DNA of 18,400 nucleotides from Suilimivivens sp964507235 (GTDB taxonomy: Bacteria > Bacillota > Clostridia > Lachnospirales > Lachnospiraceae). The DNA is taken from positions 1 through 18,400 of the forward strand of contig CAZDPE010000044.1 in assembly GCA_964507235.1 (NCBI GenBank). Reading direction: 5' to 3'. Positions 15,350-18,400 of the stretch are shown piece by piece. Numbering within the stretch: the stretch's first letter is position 1; every line of letters starts with the position of its first letter. The translations under genes were made by a program, and so were the position numbers. The notes beneath the pieces are model-generated. The model made no database searches, was not told the origin of the DNA, and saw nothing but the letters and a program-made list of their open reading frames with translations.

Positions 15350-18241
15350 ATGAGTTTAGCTGATAAACATATCGAAAAACCTAAAATGCGCCCCCGGGAG
15401 TACATTAAAATAAGGGGAGCCAGCGAGCATAATCTGAAAGGGCTGGATGTGGATATTCCGCGAAATGAACTGGTAGTATTAACAGGGCTGTCCGGTTCCG
15501 GCAAATCATCACTTGCATTTGATACAATCTATGCGGAAGGACAGAGAAGATACATGGAATCCCTGTCCTCCTATGCAAGGCAGTTCCTGGGACAGATGGA
15601 AAAGCCCAATGTGGAAAAGATTGAAGGACTTTCACCGGCTATCTCCATTGACCAGAAGTCTACGAACAGAAATCCCCGCTCCACGGTAGGAACTGTAACG
15701 GAAATTTATGACTATTTCAGGCTTTTGTATGCCAGAATCGGTATTCCCCACTGTACAAACTGCGGCAGGGAGATTAAAAAACAGAGCGTGGATCAGATGG
15801 CAGACCAGATTCTGGGACTTCCCGAAGGCAGCAGAATCCAGCTGATGGCTCCGGTGGTCAGGGGAAGAAAAGGAGAACATGCCAAGGTTTTTGAACGGGC
15901 CAAAAGAAGCGGATACGTGCGGGTACGTGTGGACGGCAATATGTATGAGCTGTCTGAAGAAATAAAGCTGGAAAAGAATATTAAGCATAATATAGAAATT
16001 ATCGTGGACAGGCTTGTAGTGAAGCCCGGAATTGAAAGGCGTCTGACAGATTCTATTGAGAATGTGCTTGCGCTGGCTGACGGTCTTTTGATGGTGGATG
16101 TAATTGGCAGGGAAACAATTAATTTCAGCCAGAGCTTTGCCTGTCCCGACTGCGGCATCAGCATCAGTGAAATTGAGCCCAGAAGCTTTTCCTTTAATAA
16201 TCCTTTTGGCGCCTGTCCGGTATGTTTCGGTCTGGGATATAAGATGGAATTTGATCCTGAGCTGATGATTCCCGACCGCCGGTTAAGCATTCGGGAAGGC
16301 GCAATTCAGGTGATAGGCTGGCAGTCCTGTACAGATGAAGGCAGTTTTACTAATTCTATCTTAAAAGCATTGGCAAAAGAATACGGGTTCAGTCTGGACA
16401 CGCCCTTTGAGGAGCTCCCTGAAGATATTCAGCATAAATTGATTCATGGCGGTTTTAAAGAGGTGAAAGTGCATTATGCAGGACAGAGAGGTGAAGGAAT
16501 TTATCCCATTACCTTTGAAGGCCTGATTAGAAGTGTGGAAAGAAAATACCGCGAAACAGCATCGGATATCATGAAGCAGGAGTATGAAACCTTTATGAGA
16601 ATTACTCCCTGCATGGAATGTAAAGGAATGAGGCTTAAAAAGGAATCTCTGGCGGTTACTGTCTGTGATAAAAATATTTATGAGATTACCTCCATGTCCA
16701 TTAGAAATCTGTTTGATTTTCTAAAGGAAATGCAGCTGACAAAGCAGCAGCTGCTGATAGGAGAGCAGGTTCTTAAGGAAATCAGAGCAAGAGTGGGATT
16801 TTTAATCGATGTAGGACTTGAGTATCTGTCACTTTCCAGGGCTACCGGCACGCTGTCGGGAGGAGAAGCGCAGCGTATCCGTCTGGCCACTCAGATAGGC
16901 TCCGGTCTTGTGGGAGTATGCTATATTTTGGATGAACCCAGTATCGGACTTCACCAGAAGGATAATGATAAACTTCTTAACACTCTGAAGAATCTGAGGG
17001 ATTTAGGCAACAGCCTTATTGTAGTTGAGCATGATGAGGATACCATGCTGGAGGCTGATTATATTGTGGATATCGGACCGGGAGCGGGCTCCCATGGCGG
17101 AGAAGTGGTAGCCCAGGGAAATGCGGAAGAAATCATGCAGGTGGAGGAATCTGTTACCGGACAGTACCTGAGCGGAAGAAAGCAAATACCGGTGCCGGAA
17201 AAACGAAGAAAGCCTGCAGGGTGGCTTAAGGTGACAGGAGCGCAGGAGAATAATCTTAAGAATATTACAGTAGATATTCCATTGGGAGTTATGACCTGTG
17301 TGACCGGTGTTTCCGGTTCGGGGAAAAGCTCGCTGGTAAATGAAATATTGTATAAGCACCTGGCAAGGGATTTGAACCGAGCCAGAACCATTCCGGGTAA
17401 GCATAAAGGGATAAAAGGAATCGAACAGCTGGATAAAGTTATTGATATTGACCAGTCACCTATCGGGAGAACTCCCCGTTCCAATCCGGCGACCTATACG
17501 GGTGTATTTGACCAGATAAGAGATTTATTTGCCAGCACGCAGGATGCCAAGGCAAAGGGCTATAAGAAGGGACGCTTCAGCTTTAATGTAAAGGGAGGAA
17601 GATGTGAGGCCTGCGGCGGCGACGGTATTATTAAAATAGAAATGCATTTTCTGCCGGATGTTTATGTGCCCTGCGAGGTCTGCGGCGGCAAACGTTATAA
17701 CAGGGAAACTCTGGATGTAAAGTATAAAGGGAAGAGCATTTATGATGTGCTGGATATGACTGTGGAGGAGGCGGTTCCTTTTTTTGACAGTCTTCCATCC
17801 ATAAGAAGAAAGATTGAAACACTGAATGATGTGGGACTTTCCTATGTGAAACTGGGGCAGCCCTCTACTACGCTTTCAGGCGGCGAAGCGCAGAGAATTA
17901 AACTGGCAGCGGAGCTTAGCAAACGCAGTACAGGTAAAACAATCTATATTCTGGATGAACCCACTACGGGACTTCATTTTGCAGATGTTCATAAGCTGGT
18001 TGAAATTCTGCACAGACTGGCTGACGGCGGCAATACCGTAGTGGTGATTGAGCACAATCTGGATGTGATTAAAACGGCTGATTACATTATTGACATGGGA
18101 CCGGAAGGCGGAGATAAGGGAGGCCAGGTCATAGCCAGGGGAACTCCCGAGGAAGTTTCAGAAAATCCTGCATCCTATACCGGACAATATGTGAAAAAAA
18201 TGCTGAAAAGGTATAAAGATAATCAGGAAAAATACCGATAA
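15350..18241 (+). CDS. uvrA: Excinuclease ABC subunit A (UvrA)
   Basis: UvrA is the damage-recognising ATPase of nucleotide excision repair and loads UvrB. The 963-residue protein has two ABC modules: Walker A GLSGSGKSS (46-54) and GVSGSGKSS (from 653), signatures LSGGEAQRIRL (from 502) and LSGGEAQRIKL (from 842), and Walker B sequences YILDEPSIGLH and YILDEPTTGLH. Zinc-binding pairs are visible: CPDC with CPVC in the first module, and CEAC with CEVC in the second. The insertion pair CTNCGREIK is also standard. I chose the ATG at 15350, preceded by AGAGG at 5 bases. An in-frame TTG at 15293 and ATG at 15329 lie in or near the repeat and lack ribosome sites. It forms a unit with uvrB. Confidence 0.97.
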   Translation: MSLADKHIEKPKMRPREYIKIRGASEHNLKGLDVDIPRNELVVLTGLSGSGKSSLAFDTIYAEGQRRYMESLSSYARQFLGQMEKPNVEKIEGLSPAISIDQKSTNRNPRSTVGTVTEIYDYFRLLYARIGIPHCTNCGREIKKQSVDQMADQILGLPEGSRIQLMAPVVRGRKGEHAKVFERAKRSGYVRVRVDGNMYELSEEIKLEKNIKHNIEIIVDRLVVKPGIERRLTDSIENVLALADGLLMVDVIGRETINFSQSFACPDCGISISEIEPRSFSFNNPFGACPVCFGLGYKMEFDPELMIPDRRLSIREGAIQVIGWQSCTDEGSFTNSILKALAKEYGFSLDTPFEELPEDIQHKLIHGGFKEVKVHYAGQRGEGIYPITFEGLIRSVERKYRETASDIMKQEYETFMRITPCMECKGMRLKKESLAVTVCDKNIYEITSMSIRNLFDFLKEMQLTKQQLLIGEQVLKEIRARVGFLIDVGLEYLSLSRATGTLSGGEAQRIRLATQIGSGLVGVCYILDEPSIGLHQKDNDKLLNTLKNLRDLGNSLIVVEHDEDTMLEADYIVDIGPGAGSHGGEVVAQGNAEEIMQVEESVTGQYLSGRKQIPVPEKRRKPAGWLKVTGAQENNLKNITVDIPLGVMTCVTGVSGSGKSSLVNEILYKHLARDLNRARTIPGKHKGIKGIEQLDKVIDIDQSPIGRTPRSNPATYTGVFDQIRDLFASTQDAKAKGYKKGRFSFNVKGGRCEACGGDGIIKIEMHFLPDVYVPCEVCGGKRYNRETLDVKYKGKSIYDVLDMTVEEAVPFFDSLPSIRRKIETLNDVGLSYVKLGQPSTTLSGGEAQRIKLAAELSKRSTGKTIYILDEPTTGLHFADVHKLVEILHRLADGGNTVVVIEHNLDVIKTADYIIDMGPEGGDKGGQVIARGTPEEVSENPASYTGQYVKKMLKRYKDNQEKYR

Positions 18242-18253
18242 TAAAAACAGCAT

Positions 18254-18308
18254 GGATGCGACTGAGGAAACGTTAGGAAACGTTTTTGAAATTGCGTCCT
18301 TATTTTTT
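18254..18308 (+). terminator. uvrA terminator
   Basis: GGATGCGA (18254-18261) pairs with TTGCGTCC (18292-18299) using two G-U pairs. An inner AAACGTT/AACGTTT pairing over an AGGA loop gives a second helix. The stem is followed by TTATTTTTT. It starts 13 bases after the uvrA stop. Confidence 0.7.
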
Positions 18309-18312
18309 ACAA

Positions 18313-18339
18313 CAGAAAGTTTTCAGAGAGTACTTTCTG
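18313..18339. repeat. Small inverted repeat downstream of uvrA
   Basis: CAGAAAGT (18313-18320) and ACTTTCTG (18332-18339) are perfect inverted arms around an 11-base loop. It sits between the uvrA terminator and the repeat element at the window end. There is no T tract on the plus strand. Its role is not clear. Confidence 0.4.
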
Positions 18340-18347
18340 CTGTACTT

Positions 18348-18400
18348 TGTAACAGTTCAGCCATACCATTCATAAGTTGGCGGAATGTACATTTCCACTC
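18348..18400. repeat. Partial copy (left part) of the intergenic inverted-repeat element
   Basis: Bases 18348-18364 (TGTAACAGTTCAGCCAT) are the perfect reverse complement of the right arm at 43-59. Bases 18370-18398 match 1-29 at 22 of 29 positions. This copy holds the left arm and interior; its right arm lies beyond the window. The interior has a near-palindrome GGAATGTACATTTCC (18382-18396), which could form a central small hairpin. Confidence 0.7.

Noticed and set aside
1..18400. CRISPR array, prophage, insertion sequence or rRNA genes
   Set aside because: No regularly spaced repeats, transposase, phage structural genes or rRNA sequence were seen. The only RNA gene is tRNA-Gln.

Overview
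The window reads as a chromosomal segment of a low-to-moderate GC Firmicute, most likely a gut Lachnospiraceae (Clostridium cluster XIVa) relative. This is inferred from the type III glutamine synthetase, the AGGAGG-type ribosome sites, the use of TTG and GTG starts, the tRNA without an encoded CCA, and the gene order CdaR-type regulator, ftsE, ftsX, M23 protein, S41 protease, uvrB, uvrA. I see no phage, transposase, CRISPR or plasmid genes. Almost every gene belongs to a known family.

Left part (1-3540). A partial inverted-repeat element occupies the first 59 bases. The glnN (GSIII) leader follows, with an intrinsic terminator-like hairpin ahead of the gene that may act as an attenuator. glnN ends at two hairpins, the second bidirectional and shared with a convergent gene for an uncharacterised protein with a C39/papain-like cysteine-protease signature. 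A single tRNA-Gln(CUG) with a clear promoter and terminator comes next.

Middle part (3580-7500). A minus-strand membrane acyltransferase is divergent from a three-gene operon of an acyl-ACP thioesterase, a CvfB-like S1 protein and a CPBP membrane protease. A small YjfB-family gene converges on the end of that operon.

Right part (7750-18310). A CdaR/PucR-type regulator is followed after 19 bases by ftsE, ftsX, a secreted coiled-coil M23 protein and an S41 C-terminal processing protease. Together these look like a cell-wall-hydrolysis and division unit: FtsEX would gate the M23 hydrolase at the septum, and the S41 protease may trim envelope proteins. A terminator closes this unit. uvrB and uvrA then form a DNA-repair pair with its own extended -10 promoter and a terminator after uvrA.

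The main oddities are repeats. The two ends of the window carry complementary parts of the same intergenic inverted-repeat element. The 3' end of uvrB carries a hairpin-forming sequence that appears to have replaced the normal stop and added about 35 residues. No complete new defence or biosynthetic system is visible; the best leads are these repeats, the glnN leader and the C39-like protein.
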